Notes under the pieces: generated by a model
What the model saw: the letters and a program-made list of their open reading frames with translations, nothing else
The model's database searches: none
What the model was told of the DNA's origin: nothing
Assembly (NCBI GenBank): GCA_001465015.1
Contig: LNEO01000206.1
Span: 1-64,000, forward strand
Direction of reading: 5' to 3'
Source: Deltaproteobacteria bacterium Ga0077539
GTDB lineage: Bacteria; Myxococcota_A; Polyangia; Polyangiales; Ga0077539
Length of the DNA stretch: 64,000 nucleotides
Part shown: positions 16,297 through 23,936 of the stretch, in pieces
Numbering within the stretch: position 1 is the first letter of the stretch
How the letters are laid out: the number at the start of each line of letters is the position of its first letter
Translations under genes and position numbers: made by a program

Positions 16297-16803
16297 ATGG
16301 CACTTCATCCCTGCACCCGTTGTGACCGACACGTTCGACACAGCGAAGCTCGCTGCCCGTTTTGCGGCGAGGGACTCCCATCGATGTCCGGTGAGACCGC
16401 GCCGAGCCCGCGGATGTCCCGCGCGGCGATGGTTCTCGGCGCCGCGGTCGCGCTCTCGGCCTGCGAAAAGCCTCAGCCGTCGGTGAACGCTCCCAACCCT
16501 TCGCCCGTCGCGCAGCCCCAGCCCCAGCCCCAGCCCCAGCCCCAGGCCCAACCGCTGCCGCAGCCCAACCTCAACGACCCCAACGCGGTCGCAGCGATCT
16601 ACGGCGCTCCGCCTGTGCCGTCGCAGCCCGACGCCGCGGCGCAGGCGCAGCCGGACCTCGCGCCGCAAGACCCGGCCGCCATGGGTGCGGGCTACGGCGC
16701 CCCGCCGGGGGGCGGGCTGCAGAACGCGCTGCAGGGGCCGCAAGGGCCAGGGGCGGCCGCGTCTCGCTACGGCGCGCCGCCCGCATTCGAGAACGAAGCG
16801 TGA
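16297..16803 (+). CDS. Zinc-ribbon / internal lipobox / PQ-repeat protein 1
   Basis: 168 aa with a strong ribosome site (aaggag). The first 30 residues are a CxxC...CxxC zinc ribbon (HPCTRCDRHVRH...CPFCG). Next is a hydrophobic helix with a lipobox-like end (AAMVLGAAVALSAC, C about 55). Then comes a PQPQPQPQ tract and repeated YGAPP motifs (IYGAPPVP, GYGAPPGG, RYGAPPAF). It is a tandem paralogue of the next gene. The likely topology is a cytoplasmic ribbon, one membrane span, and an extracytoplasmic Pro/Gln tail; lipidation at the internal Cys is possible but not established. Confidence 0.75.
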   Translation: MALHPCTRCDRHVRHSEARCPFCGEGLPSMSGETAPSPRMSRAAMVLGAAVALSACEKPQPSVNAPNPSPVAQPQPQPQPQPQAQPLPQPNLNDPNAVAAIYGAPPVPSQPDAAAQAQPDLAPQDPAAMGAGYGAPPGGGLQNALQGPQGPGAAASRYGAPPAFENEA

Positions 16804-16856
16804 TCATCGCGTTTTGATTATCACCCCACAAATTCGAGATCCGAGGAGAACCTGCG

Positions 16857-17351
16857 ATGGCGCTTCATCCCTGCGAGACATGCGGACGACACGTGCGACA
16901 CCAAGAGCGCAGCTGCCCGTTTTGCGCGAGCGCGTTGCCGTCGATGTCCGCGGCGACACCACCGGTTTTGCGCGTGACCCGCGCGGCGATGTGGCTCGGC
17001 GCGACGCTCGCGGTCTCGGCGTGCGAGCGTCAGCAGGACTCGCTGCCCACGACGGTCACGCCCACCAACGCCCCGAACCCCACGCCGAACCCCACGCCGA
17101 ACCCCACGCCGAACAACGCGGCGAACAACGCGCAGCTGTTGCCGACGCAGACGAGCCCCACGGTGCAGCCGAGCATGCCTCTGGCTGGGCCGACGATCGC
17201 CCCGACGCAAGTGTCGCCGCAGCAGCAGATGCTCGAGCAGCCCAACGCTGTTCCCGCGTACGGAGCGGCGCCTCCGATCGGGCCGGCGGACCCAGGCTCG
17301 CACGCGAGGCGCTACGGCGCGCCGGCGTTCGTGCCCTGGGACGAGGTCTGA
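16857..17351 (+). CDS. Zinc-ribbon / internal lipobox / NPTP-repeat protein 2
   Basis: 164 aa, paralogue of the preceding gene: both start MALHPC, have CxxC pairs (CETCGRHVRH, CPFCASALPSMS) and AAMWLGATLAVSAC. Here the linker is an NPTPNPTPNPTPN repeat instead of PQ, and the tail again carries YGAA/RYGAPAF motifs. The ribosome site gaggaga precedes the ATG by a few bases. The last 40 bp overlap the 3' end of the convergent gene 17312-18448. The head is conserved and the linker has diverged, so the linker is probably a flexible spacer. Confidence 0.75.
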   Translation: MALHPCETCGRHVRHQERSCPFCASALPSMSAATPPVLRVTRAAMWLGATLAVSACERQQDSLPTTVTPTNAPNPTPNPTPNPTPNNAANNAQLLPTQTSPTVQPSMPLAGPTIAPTQVSPQQQMLEQPNAVPAYGAAPPIGPADPGSHARRYGAPAFVPWDEV

Positions 17352-18448
17352 GCGACGATGCCGGGGGTGGGTTGCGGCTCGATGCGCGATAGCGCCGCCC
17401 ACCATGGCCAGCCGAAGCGACCGGGGTGTCGCGTGGCTCGACAGAGCGTTCCCACTGCGTAGAGCGCGGCGTACTCCGCGGGCATCGTGAGGTCGATCGC
17501 GGCCTCCCCAGCCTGGGCGGTCACCAGCGTCACGCGAAGCGATGGAGCAGACTTGCTCGATCGGAGGATGGTGGAGCGATCGACGCGCAGCACCTGCGCT
17601 TCGCCGGGGCTCGCGTCGAGCCTGACGTTCAGCGCGGGGAGCGCGTTGATCCCAAGGACTCCCAGTCCGAACACGAGCGGAACGCCGATCTCCAACGCCA
17701 CGCGCAGCGAGTCCGCCCGCCCGCGAACGACCCTCGCGGCGATCGTAGCCAGCGCAAGTCCGATCCCGATTCCGAGGGCAAACCCATAAATCGAAGGCTC
17801 CGATCGGGTGACTTTCGCCGCGTCCGCGGACAGCCACAAGAACGCCACGACGGTCCCGAGGATCTGCGCCGCCACGAGCGGCCAGTGGCCCCATCGAGCG
17901 CGGGGAGCAGCTACCGGCTGGTCGTACGGAAGCGCGTCGATCAGCGCGATCACCGCTCGGCAAAACGCTTCGATCGCCGTCGCCGTGAGGTTCTTCTCGT
18001 CGCTGGGATCGACGTACGCGCGAACGACGACGTCACCGTCGTACAAGTCGAGACAGGGGCCCGATCGAAGAAGCGCCTGCGCCAACGGTCGAGCTCGCTC
18101 GTCGAGCACCGATCGGACGACGTCGTCGGGCGACGCGGACTCGACGTAGTACGCCTCGTCGAACGCCGCGTCACCGAGCTGCACCTCTCGGTTGATTCCT
18201 AGGGATTTTCCTGCGACATCGGCGCTGCTCTCTTCGCGAACACGAATCGCGCTGAGCGTCTTCGGCGCGCCTGGGCGCGCTCCGGTCCCGCGATAGCTCA
18301 CCGTGACGCTCGCAGGCGAGCTGCGCCCTCCATAAGAAAATCGCAGCTCGAGCTTGCGGCCCGAGAGCGACAACGTCGCGTCGTGCTCGCGCACCTCGGC
18401 GCCGAGCGTCGCGAGGGACGCTCGCAGTCGTTGCATCCAATCGCTCAT
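17312..18448 (-). CDS. Uncharacterised membrane protein with DUF3137-like texture
   Basis: 378 aa. The N-terminal about 190 residues are soluble alpha/beta (LELRFSYGGRSSPASVTVSYRG, REVQLGDAAFDEAYYVESASPDDVVRSVL), a pattern seen in proteins that test the difference between membrane-bound domains (inference). Three hydrophobic helices follow at about residues 200-290 (WPLVAAQILGTVVAFLWLSA, IYGFALGIGIGLALATIAA, ALEIGVPLVFGLGVLGINALPALNV). The C-terminal domain is about 90 aa. No catalytic motif is seen. Its 3' end overlaps the convergent zinc-ribbon gene by 40 bp. Confidence 0.65.
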   Translation of the reverse strand: MSDWMQRLRASLATLGAEVREHDATLSLSGRKLELRFSYGGRSSPASVTVSYRGTGARPGAPKTLSAIRVREESSADVAGKSLGINREVQLGDAAFDEAYYVESASPDDVVRSVLDERARPLAQALLRSGPCLDLYDGDVVVRAYVDPSDEKNLTATAIEAFCRAVIALIDALPYDQPVAAPRARWGHWPLVAAQILGTVVAFLWLSADAAKVTRSEPSIYGFALGIGIGLALATIAARVVRGRADSLRVALEIGVPLVFGLGVLGINALPALNVRLDASPGEAQVLRVDRSTILRSSKSAPSLRVTLVTAQAGEAAIDLTMPAEYAALYAVGTLCRATRHPGRFGWPWWAALSRIEPQPTPGIVAQTSSQGTNAGAP

Positions 18449-18611
18449 CGTCTACCCATGAGATCTGTGATCGGCCGGTTCGATTGCGTCTCGATAGCAC
18501 GGGTAGCCGCCCCGCGTCGTCGCGTCGTCGCTCGCCGGGACGTAAGGATCGAATCGTCGATCGAGGTCGCGTTGAATGCGTGTAGAACGGCGTAGAGAGA
18601 GGCCTCACGCT

Positions 18612-19448
18612 ATGTCCACGACGCTTCGTGCCCCCATCATCGACGCATGGATTCAGCATCCGACGCCTGCCTTTTTGAGAGAGCCGATGTTCGCGTCGCT
18701 CTTGCGTTGGATGGGCGTCGACGCGAGCTCGGTGCCCGAAGAGATCTCCTACGACTTCACGCTGGCGGCGATGGACGCGGCGGGCGTCGAGCGGTCGTTG
18801 GTCAGCGCGTGGTGGGGACCACGAGGACCTCTGTTGTCCAACGACGAGGTCGCCGCGCTGGTTCGGGCGCACCCCGAGCGGTTTACGGGCGTGGCGTCGG
18901 TCGACCTCTCGCGACCCATGGACGCGGTGCGCGAGCTGCGTCGAGCAGTGAAATCCCTGGGGCTGCGCGGCCTACGCATCCTGCCGTGGCTCTGGAACCT
19001 CCCGCCCAACGACCGTCGCTACTACCCGCTCTACGCCGAGTGCATCGAGCTCGGCGTTCCCTTTTGTTTGCAGGTCGGACACACCGGCCCGCTCTGCCCG
19101 TCGGAGCCTGGTCGGCCGATCCCGTACCTCGACGAGGTGGCGTTGGACTTTCCTGAGCTCGTCGTGGTGGCCGGCCACATCGGGTACCCGTGGCACAACG
19201 AGATGATCTCGCTCGCGACGAAGTATCCCAACGTCTACATCGACACGTCTGCGTACAAGCCGAGCCGCTACCCGCGCGAGCTCGTCGAGTACATGCGAGG
19301 CCGCGGCAGGAAGAAGGTGCTTTTTGGTAGTAATTTCCCGATGATTTCTCCGAGCGAGTGCCTCGACGGACTCGCCACGATCGGGCTCGACGACGACGCG
19401 CACGCGCGGTTCGTCGGGGGCAACGCTCGACGCGTCTTCGGGCTCTGA
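18612..19448 (+). CDS. Amidohydrolase-family protein (amidohydro_2 type)
   Basis: 278 aa from MSTTLRAPII. It has a TIM-barrel metal-dependent hydrolase pattern: IIDAWIQHPTP at the N-terminus (in place of the usual HxH), LGLRGLRILPW, CLQVGHTGP, VVVAGHIGYPWHNEMISLA, YPNVYIDTSAYKP, KKVLFGSNFPMISP and GGNARRVFGL. The set matches the ACMSD/gamma-resorcylate decarboxylase branch, which includes decarboxylases as well as hydrolases. The N-terminal metal HxH is reduced to DxW, so metal binding and activity may be altered. The substrate is unknown. Confidence 0.8.
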   Translation: MSTTLRAPIIDAWIQHPTPAFLREPMFASLLRWMGVDASSVPEEISYDFTLAAMDAAGVERSLVSAWWGPRGPLLSNDEVAALVRAHPERFTGVASVDLSRPMDAVRELRRAVKSLGLRGLRILPWLWNLPPNDRRYYPLYAECIELGVPFCLQVGHTGPLCPSEPGRPIPYLDEVALDFPELVVVAGHIGYPWHNEMISLATKYPNVYIDTSAYKPSRYPRELVEYMRGRGRKKVLFGSNFPMISPSECLDGLATIGLDDDAHARFVGGNARRVFGL

Positions 19449-19618
19449 ATCGTCGCCTTGCGTTGTCGCGCGGCGCTGCGATGACGTTCGTTCGAGATCT
19501 GCAGAGCGCGCTCGGGATACAATCTCGGTTCGTGATGCCAGTCACCGGCAGCGATCCCCGCTGGCTGCGCGCCGCCCTCGTCGCTCAGAGCCAACCCCCA
19601 AGCCCAGAGGCATCGACG

Positions 19619-20320
19619 ATGACGGTCCACGACGCCGTGGCGCGCGCTGCGCTCGATCGAGCCATCGACGAGCGACGCGAGGAGCGCGAGGCCCTCGTTC
19701 GCGATCACCTCGCGCGTCGCGGGATCGTCGACGAGGCGGTGCTCGCGGCGATGCGACGGGTTCCTCGGCACCGATTCGTGCCGGAGTTCGTGCGGCAATA
19801 CGCGTACGACGATCGTCCGTTGCCCATCGGCTCGGGCCAGACGATCAGCCAGCCGTACGTCGTCGCGATGATGACGCAGGCCGTTCTGCCCAGGCGCGCA
19901 GACCGCTGCCTCGAGATCGGAACGGGCAGCGGCTATCAAGCCGCCGTGCTCGCCGAGCTTTGCGCGTCGGTGTGGACGATCGAGTACCACGCGGACCTCG
20001 CGGCGTTCGCAGAGCGCAACCTGCGCTCGCTCGGATACTCGGTCTCGTTGCGCGCAGGAGACGGCTACCGAGGGTGGCCCGAAGCTGCTCCCTTCGACGT
20101 CATCGTCGTGACCGCGGCGCCCGAGCACGTCCCGCAGCCGTTGCTCGAACAGCTCGCGCCGGGAGGACGCCTCGTGATTCCCGTCGGCCCGCAGGAGTCG
20201 GTGCAGCAGCTCGAGCTGTGGACGCGCAGCGCGAATCGTGACGCGCGAGACGAATTCGAGCGGCGTACGTTGGGCGGCGTGGTGTTCGTTCCGTTTCTGG
20301 GCGACGGGGGTCGGCTGTAG
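19619..20320 (+). CDS. pcm: Protein-L-isoaspartate O-methyltransferase
   Basis: 233 aa from MTVHDAVARA, preceded by agagg; upstream in-frame starts would add a nonconserved extension. It has the typical PCMT layout: MRRVPRHRFVPEFVRQYAYDDRPLPIG, GQTISQPYVVAMMTQA, then the SAM motif CLEIGTGSGYQAAVLAEL, FDVIVVTAAPEHVP and LAPGGRLVIPVG. It methylates L-isoaspartyl residues of damaged proteins to start repair. It follows the amidohydrolase gene by 170 bp. Confidence 0.92.
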   Translation: MTVHDAVARAALDRAIDERREEREALVRDHLARRGIVDEAVLAAMRRVPRHRFVPEFVRQYAYDDRPLPIGSGQTISQPYVVAMMTQAVLPRRADRCLEIGTGSGYQAAVLAELCASVWTIEYHADLAAFAERNLRSLGYSVSLRAGDGYRGWPEAAPFDVIVVTAAPEHVPQPLLEQLAPGGRLVIPVGPQESVQQLELWTRSANRDARDEFERRTLGGVVFVPFLGDGGRL

Positions 20321-20428
20321 CGCGCAGTCCCACGTGGGCGGCAGCGCGGGTGGGGGCCGCCTCGCGGCGCTTTGTCGAAGGCGGTTTCGTCGCTCGCGTC
20401 GAAGGTTTGCTACACCTTCGACTCGGAG

Positions 20429-21037
20429 ATGGCGAAGAGCGATGTGGTTCTCGGGATCGACCCTGGCACGCACCACTGCGGCTATGGGCTCGTCGCGCGA
20501 CGAGGGACCCGCTTTGTGCACATCGCGCACGGCGTGATTCACGCCGTTGCGAAGGACCCGCTCTGGTCGCGGCTGCGCACCGTGGCCGACGGCGTGAAGG
20601 CTGTGCTCGAAGCGCACGCCCCGGCGAGCTGTGGCATCGAGCAGGCGTTTGTGCACATGGACCCCAAGGCCGCCCTCTTCATCGGTCACGCGCGCGGCGC
20701 GGTGATGGTCGAGTGCGTCCGCGCGAGCGTCGAGGTCGCCGAGTACCCCCCCACCGTGGTCAAGCGCGCGGTCGTCGGCACTGGACGCGCTGACAAATCG
20801 CAGGTCAACGCGATGATTCGCGTGCTGTTGGGCCTCGCTGATCCGCCGCCGCTCGACGCCAGCGACGCGCTCGCCATCGCGATCTGTCACGCCAGCGCGA
20901 CGACGTTCGAGGCTCAGCTCGCGCAGGCGACGGCGAAGAAAAACCCGCTTACGGCGCTGCCGCTTGCGCCTCCGGCGAAAAACGAAGCGACCGCCCTGTG
21001 GCTCGCGGCATCGAAGCGCGCAAGGAGCAAGCGATGA
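20429..21037 (+). CDS. ruvC: Holliday junction resolvase RuvC
   Basis: 202 aa. The acidic quartet of RuvC is present: D11 in VLGIDPGTHHCG, E71 in GIEQAFVH, and D143/D146 in LDASDALAIAICH. The C-terminus after residue about 165 is an Ala/Lys-rich extension. RuvC resolves four-way DNA junctions by paired nicks as part of the RuvABC complex. Unusually, ruvA and ruvB are not adjacent; the stop overlaps the ATG of a lipase-like lipoprotein by 4 bp, so ruvC heads an operon of envelope proteins. Confidence 0.9.
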   Translation: MAKSDVVLGIDPGTHHCGYGLVARRGTRFVHIAHGVIHAVAKDPLWSRLRTVADGVKAVLEAHAPASCGIEQAFVHMDPKAALFIGHARGAVMVECVRASVEVAEYPPTVVKRAVVGTGRADKSQVNAMIRVLLGLADPPPLDASDALAIAICHASATTFEAQLAQATAKKNPLTALPLAPPAKNEATALWLAASKRARSKR

Positions 21038-22851
21038 TCACTCGGACGGCGAACGGACACGGGACGAGAGCGCGCGGCGAGGCGACCGGGCGAGCGGCGC
21101 TGGTCGCGCTGATCGGCGCGGTCGCGGCGCTGGGTGGAGGATGCTCGAACCCGCCCACACAATCAAGTGACGCGGCGAATGACGGGTCCAACGACGTGAC
21201 GGCCGACGCGCCGGCCGCGGCGGACGCGAGCGAGGGCGGCTCGGGCGAGGACAGCGCCACCGACGCGGGCCCGTCGATGACCAACATCAACGTCGCGCCC
21301 GGCGCCAACCCTCGGACGATCGAAGAGGGCGTCGTTCGCGAGGTCGTTCGCGTGGCCGTCCCTGCTCCTGCTGCGAACATGGCACCGGGCCGCGCGGCGA
21401 CGCCGACGCCCGCGGATCTCAACTTCGTACAGGTGCTGCAGTATCGCTCCGCTGGCACGGCGCCGGGGACGGCGCGGGCGGTGATCGTGGCGGTGCCTGG
21501 ATTTCTCGGCGGCGCCGGCTCGTTCGACGGCCTCGCGCGAGCGCTGGTGAAGCGCGCTGCGCGCGAAGGCCAGCGCGTCGAAGTGTGGGCGATCGATCGA
21601 CGGTCGAACCTGCTCGAAGACCTCCGCGGCATGGACGCCGCTGACGCGATGAACGACCCCGAGCTCGCCCGCGCGTACTACGTCTCGCGTTCGATCTCGG
21701 TCAACGGGCAGCGCTTCGGCGGGTATCTCGCGCCGAACGCCGAGTCGATCGCATACATGTCCGAGTGGGGATTGCCGACGCTGGTCAATGACATTCGCGT
21801 CGTGATCGAGCGCGCGAGCATGGGCCGAGCGCGGGTCGTTCTCGCGGGGCACTCGCTCGGAGCGAGCATCGCCGAGGCGTACGCGGCCTGGCGGTTCAAC
21901 GACGACGTGCGCGGGTTCGACACGATCGCGGGGCTCGCGATCATCGACGGCGTCGCCGGGGGCGCGAGCCTCACCGAGCAGCAGTACTACATGGGCGGAA
22001 CGCCGGCGCCCGGCGGCCTCGGCGTGTCGCAGGGCGTGACCGCGCTGCGCGCTGGCGGGCCGTACTACTTCGCGCTGCCGCTGCTCGGCGTGCAGGCGGT
22101 GGTGATCGCTGAAATCGTCGCCCGTCGCGTGCTCGTCGCGCCGGACGCGGTCGTCAGCGACGTTCGCCGTGACGAGCTGTTTCGCACGCTGCTCAACGTC
22201 GACCGACTCCCTCCGATGAGCAACGCGGCGGCGTTTGGCTTCGCGTTCGACGGCGACTCCTGCGCGCTGTCGTTCGCCGCGATGAACGTCGGGACGCCGA
22301 TCGGTCCTACGCGACGCGCCATGAGCTTGCTCGGCCCGATGATCACCGTTCCGTCGGACCCGATGATGACCTACCGCTGGACCGACGCGCCGATGAGCTC
22401 GCCCGCGGAGGTGACGCCTCTTCGGTCCGCAGCGCTCGGCTGGGCGGCGACGCCGAGCAACTTCGCGGAGTGGTACTTTCCTGCGCGGCTTCCGCTCGAC
22501 GTCTCGGCGTTGGGCGAGATGCGGATCGCAGAGGGGTCCTTCGCGTTTCGCGAGGGAATTCGCGCGACGCTCGGAGGTCAGGTCGACGTTCCAGTGCTCG
22601 CGATCGGATCGGGCCTCGTCACGAGCCGCGCTCGCTTCGACGCGATGGTCTCGCGGCTCTCGCCGACGGTCGGGGACGGGCGGCCCAACGCCGGAGCGAC
22701 GCGGATGGACGAGCGAGGATTTCGTGTGCTGATGTTGCCAACGCAGACGCACATCGACCCGATCATGGCGCCCGAGTCGACGATGCCAGGCAACCCGGTC
22801 CCGCAGGCGCTCTTCGAGTTTGCGCGGGACAACACCGCGCCGCGGATTTGA
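21034..22851 (+). CDS. Lipase-like alpha/beta hydrolase lipoprotein
   Basis: 605 aa with a signal and lipobox (LGGGC, C37), then an Asp/Ala/Ser-rich linker to about residue 100. The hydrolase core has VIVAVPGFLGGAGSFDGLARAL and the nucleophile elbow VVLAGHSLGASIAEAYAAW (GxSxG). A late His is found in LPTQTHIDPIM. The large middle insertion (about 330-520) is unusual for simple lipases. It is probably anchored in the outer membrane. The start is coupled to ruvC (ATGA) with an aaggag site; the stop abuts the aminopeptidase start (TGATG). Confidence 0.82.
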   Translation: MITRTANGHGTRARGEATGRAALVALIGAVAALGGGCSNPPTQSSDAANDGSNDVTADAPAAADASEGGSGEDSATDAGPSMTNINVAPGANPRTIEEGVVREVVRVAVPAPAANMAPGRAATPTPADLNFVQVLQYRSAGTAPGTARAVIVAVPGFLGGAGSFDGLARALVKRAAREGQRVEVWAIDRRSNLLEDLRGMDAADAMNDPELARAYYVSRSISVNGQRFGGYLAPNAESIAYMSEWGLPTLVNDIRVVIERASMGRARVVLAGHSLGASIAEAYAAWRFNDDVRGFDTIAGLAIIDGVAGGASLTEQQYYMGGTPAPGGLGVSQGVTALRAGGPYYFALPLLGVQAVVIAEIVARRVLVAPDAVVSDVRRDELFRTLLNVDRLPPMSNAAAFGFAFDGDSCALSFAAMNVGTPIGPTRRAMSLLGPMITVPSDPMMTYRWTDAPMSSPAEVTPLRSAALGWAATPSNFAEWYFPARLPLDVSALGEMRIAEGSFAFREGIRATLGGQVDVPVLAIGSGLVTSRARFDAMVSRLSPTVGDGRPNAGATRMDERGFRVLMLPTQTHIDPIMAPESTMPGNPVPQALFEFARDNTAPRI

Positions 22852-23936
22852 TGGGTCGCTCGCGCTCCGAGGCGACTCGAGCCTCCGCGACGCTCTCCGC
22901 CGCGGTCTTCGCGGTCTTCGCGAGCGCTGGGTGCTACGAGCTGCGGCAAGCGGGAGGGCAGCTCGACATGTTCGTGCGGCGACGGGCGCTCTCGTCGCTC
23001 GTCGACGACCCGTCGCTCACCGCCGAGCAGCGCGATCGGCTGCGGGTCGTGTGGTACGCGCGGGACTTTGCGCTGCGCGAGCTCGGGCTGTCGGCGAGCG
23101 AGAGCTACACGTCCGTCGTGATGCTCTCGCGACCGGCGGTGAGCTACGTCGTGGCCGCGTCGCCGCCCGATCGGATCCAGTCGTATCGGTGGTGCTTTCC
23201 CTTCGCGGGGTGCCTCCCGTACATCGGCTACTTCGATCGCAGGGACGCCGTGCGCGAGCGCGATCGGCTTCGGAGAAGCGGATACGACACGTACCTTCGC
23301 GGCGTGGACGCATACAGCCTGGGCGGCTGGTTTCCGGACCCTGTGTACTCGCCGATGCTCGAGCGGTCGCGCGGCGGCGTGGCCAACACGGTGATCCACG
23401 AGCTCACGCACGGAACGCTGTTCGTCGCCTCGGAGGCTCGCTTCAACGAGAGCCTCGCGACGTACGTCGGCGATCGAGGCGCTCTATTGTTTCTCGCGCA
23501 GCGATACGGTGAGCGCTCGAGCACGTACCGAGAGGCGCTCGCGCTCGAGCGGGACGCCGAGCGGTGGGAGGGCTTTCTGCGCGCGCTGGCAGCGCGGCTG
23601 CAGCGCGTATACGCGAGCGGCGCGAGCCGCGAAGAGAAGCTGCGTCAGAAGGAGTCGATCCTCCGCGAGGCGCGCGAGGCGTTCGAGCGGCTCCCGTTCG
23701 AGACGCGGCAGTATCGCGTGCGCGCGGGCAGGCTCGAGATGAACAACGCGGTGCTCTCGAACTTCGTGACGTACTACGGCGATCAGGCGTTGATCGACGA
23801 GGCGTTTACCGCGTTTGGCGGCTCTCTTCGGGACTTCATTCAGTTCTTGAAGCGAGAGGTCGCGCCGCAGCGAAGGCCGTCGCAGTGGCTCGCAGAGTGG
23901 ACGAGCGCGAGGCGGCGTCGAGGGGCAGCGCGATGA
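22851..23936 (+). CDS. PF10023-type predicted aminopeptidase lipoprotein
   Basis: 361 aa with a lipobox SAGC (C28), then YELRQAGGQLDMFVRRR, which matches the start of the putative aminopeptidase family PF10023. The SYTSVVMLSRPAVSYVV, WCFPFAGCLPYIGYFDR and GGWFPDPVYSPML blocks follow. The zinc motif HELTHGTLF (HExxH) and NESLATYVGDRGA (third ligand Glu) are intact. It is likely a periplasm-facing metallopeptidase. It is coupled at both ends: TGATG with the hydrolase gene and ATGA with the NADPH oxidase gene. Confidence 0.88.
   Translation: MGRSRSEATRASATLSAAVFAVFASAGCYELRQAGGQLDMFVRRRALSSLVDDPSLTAEQRDRLRVVWYARDFALRELGLSASESYTSVVMLSRPAVSYVVAASPPDRIQSYRWCFPFAGCLPYIGYFDRRDAVRERDRLRRSGYDTYLRGVDAYSLGGWFPDPVYSPMLERSRGGVANTVIHELTHGTLFVASEARFNESLATYVGDRGALLFLAQRYGERSSTYREALALERDAERWEGFLRALAARLQRVYASGASREEKLRQKESILREAREAFERLPFETRQYRVRAGRLEMNNAVLSNFVTYYGDQALIDEAFTAFGGSLRDFIQFLKREVAPQRRPSQWLAEWTSARRRRGAAR

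Noticed and set aside
20329-20338. 10-bp palindrome cccacgtggg before ruvC
   Set aside because: Too short to be significant in GC-rich DNA without further copies.
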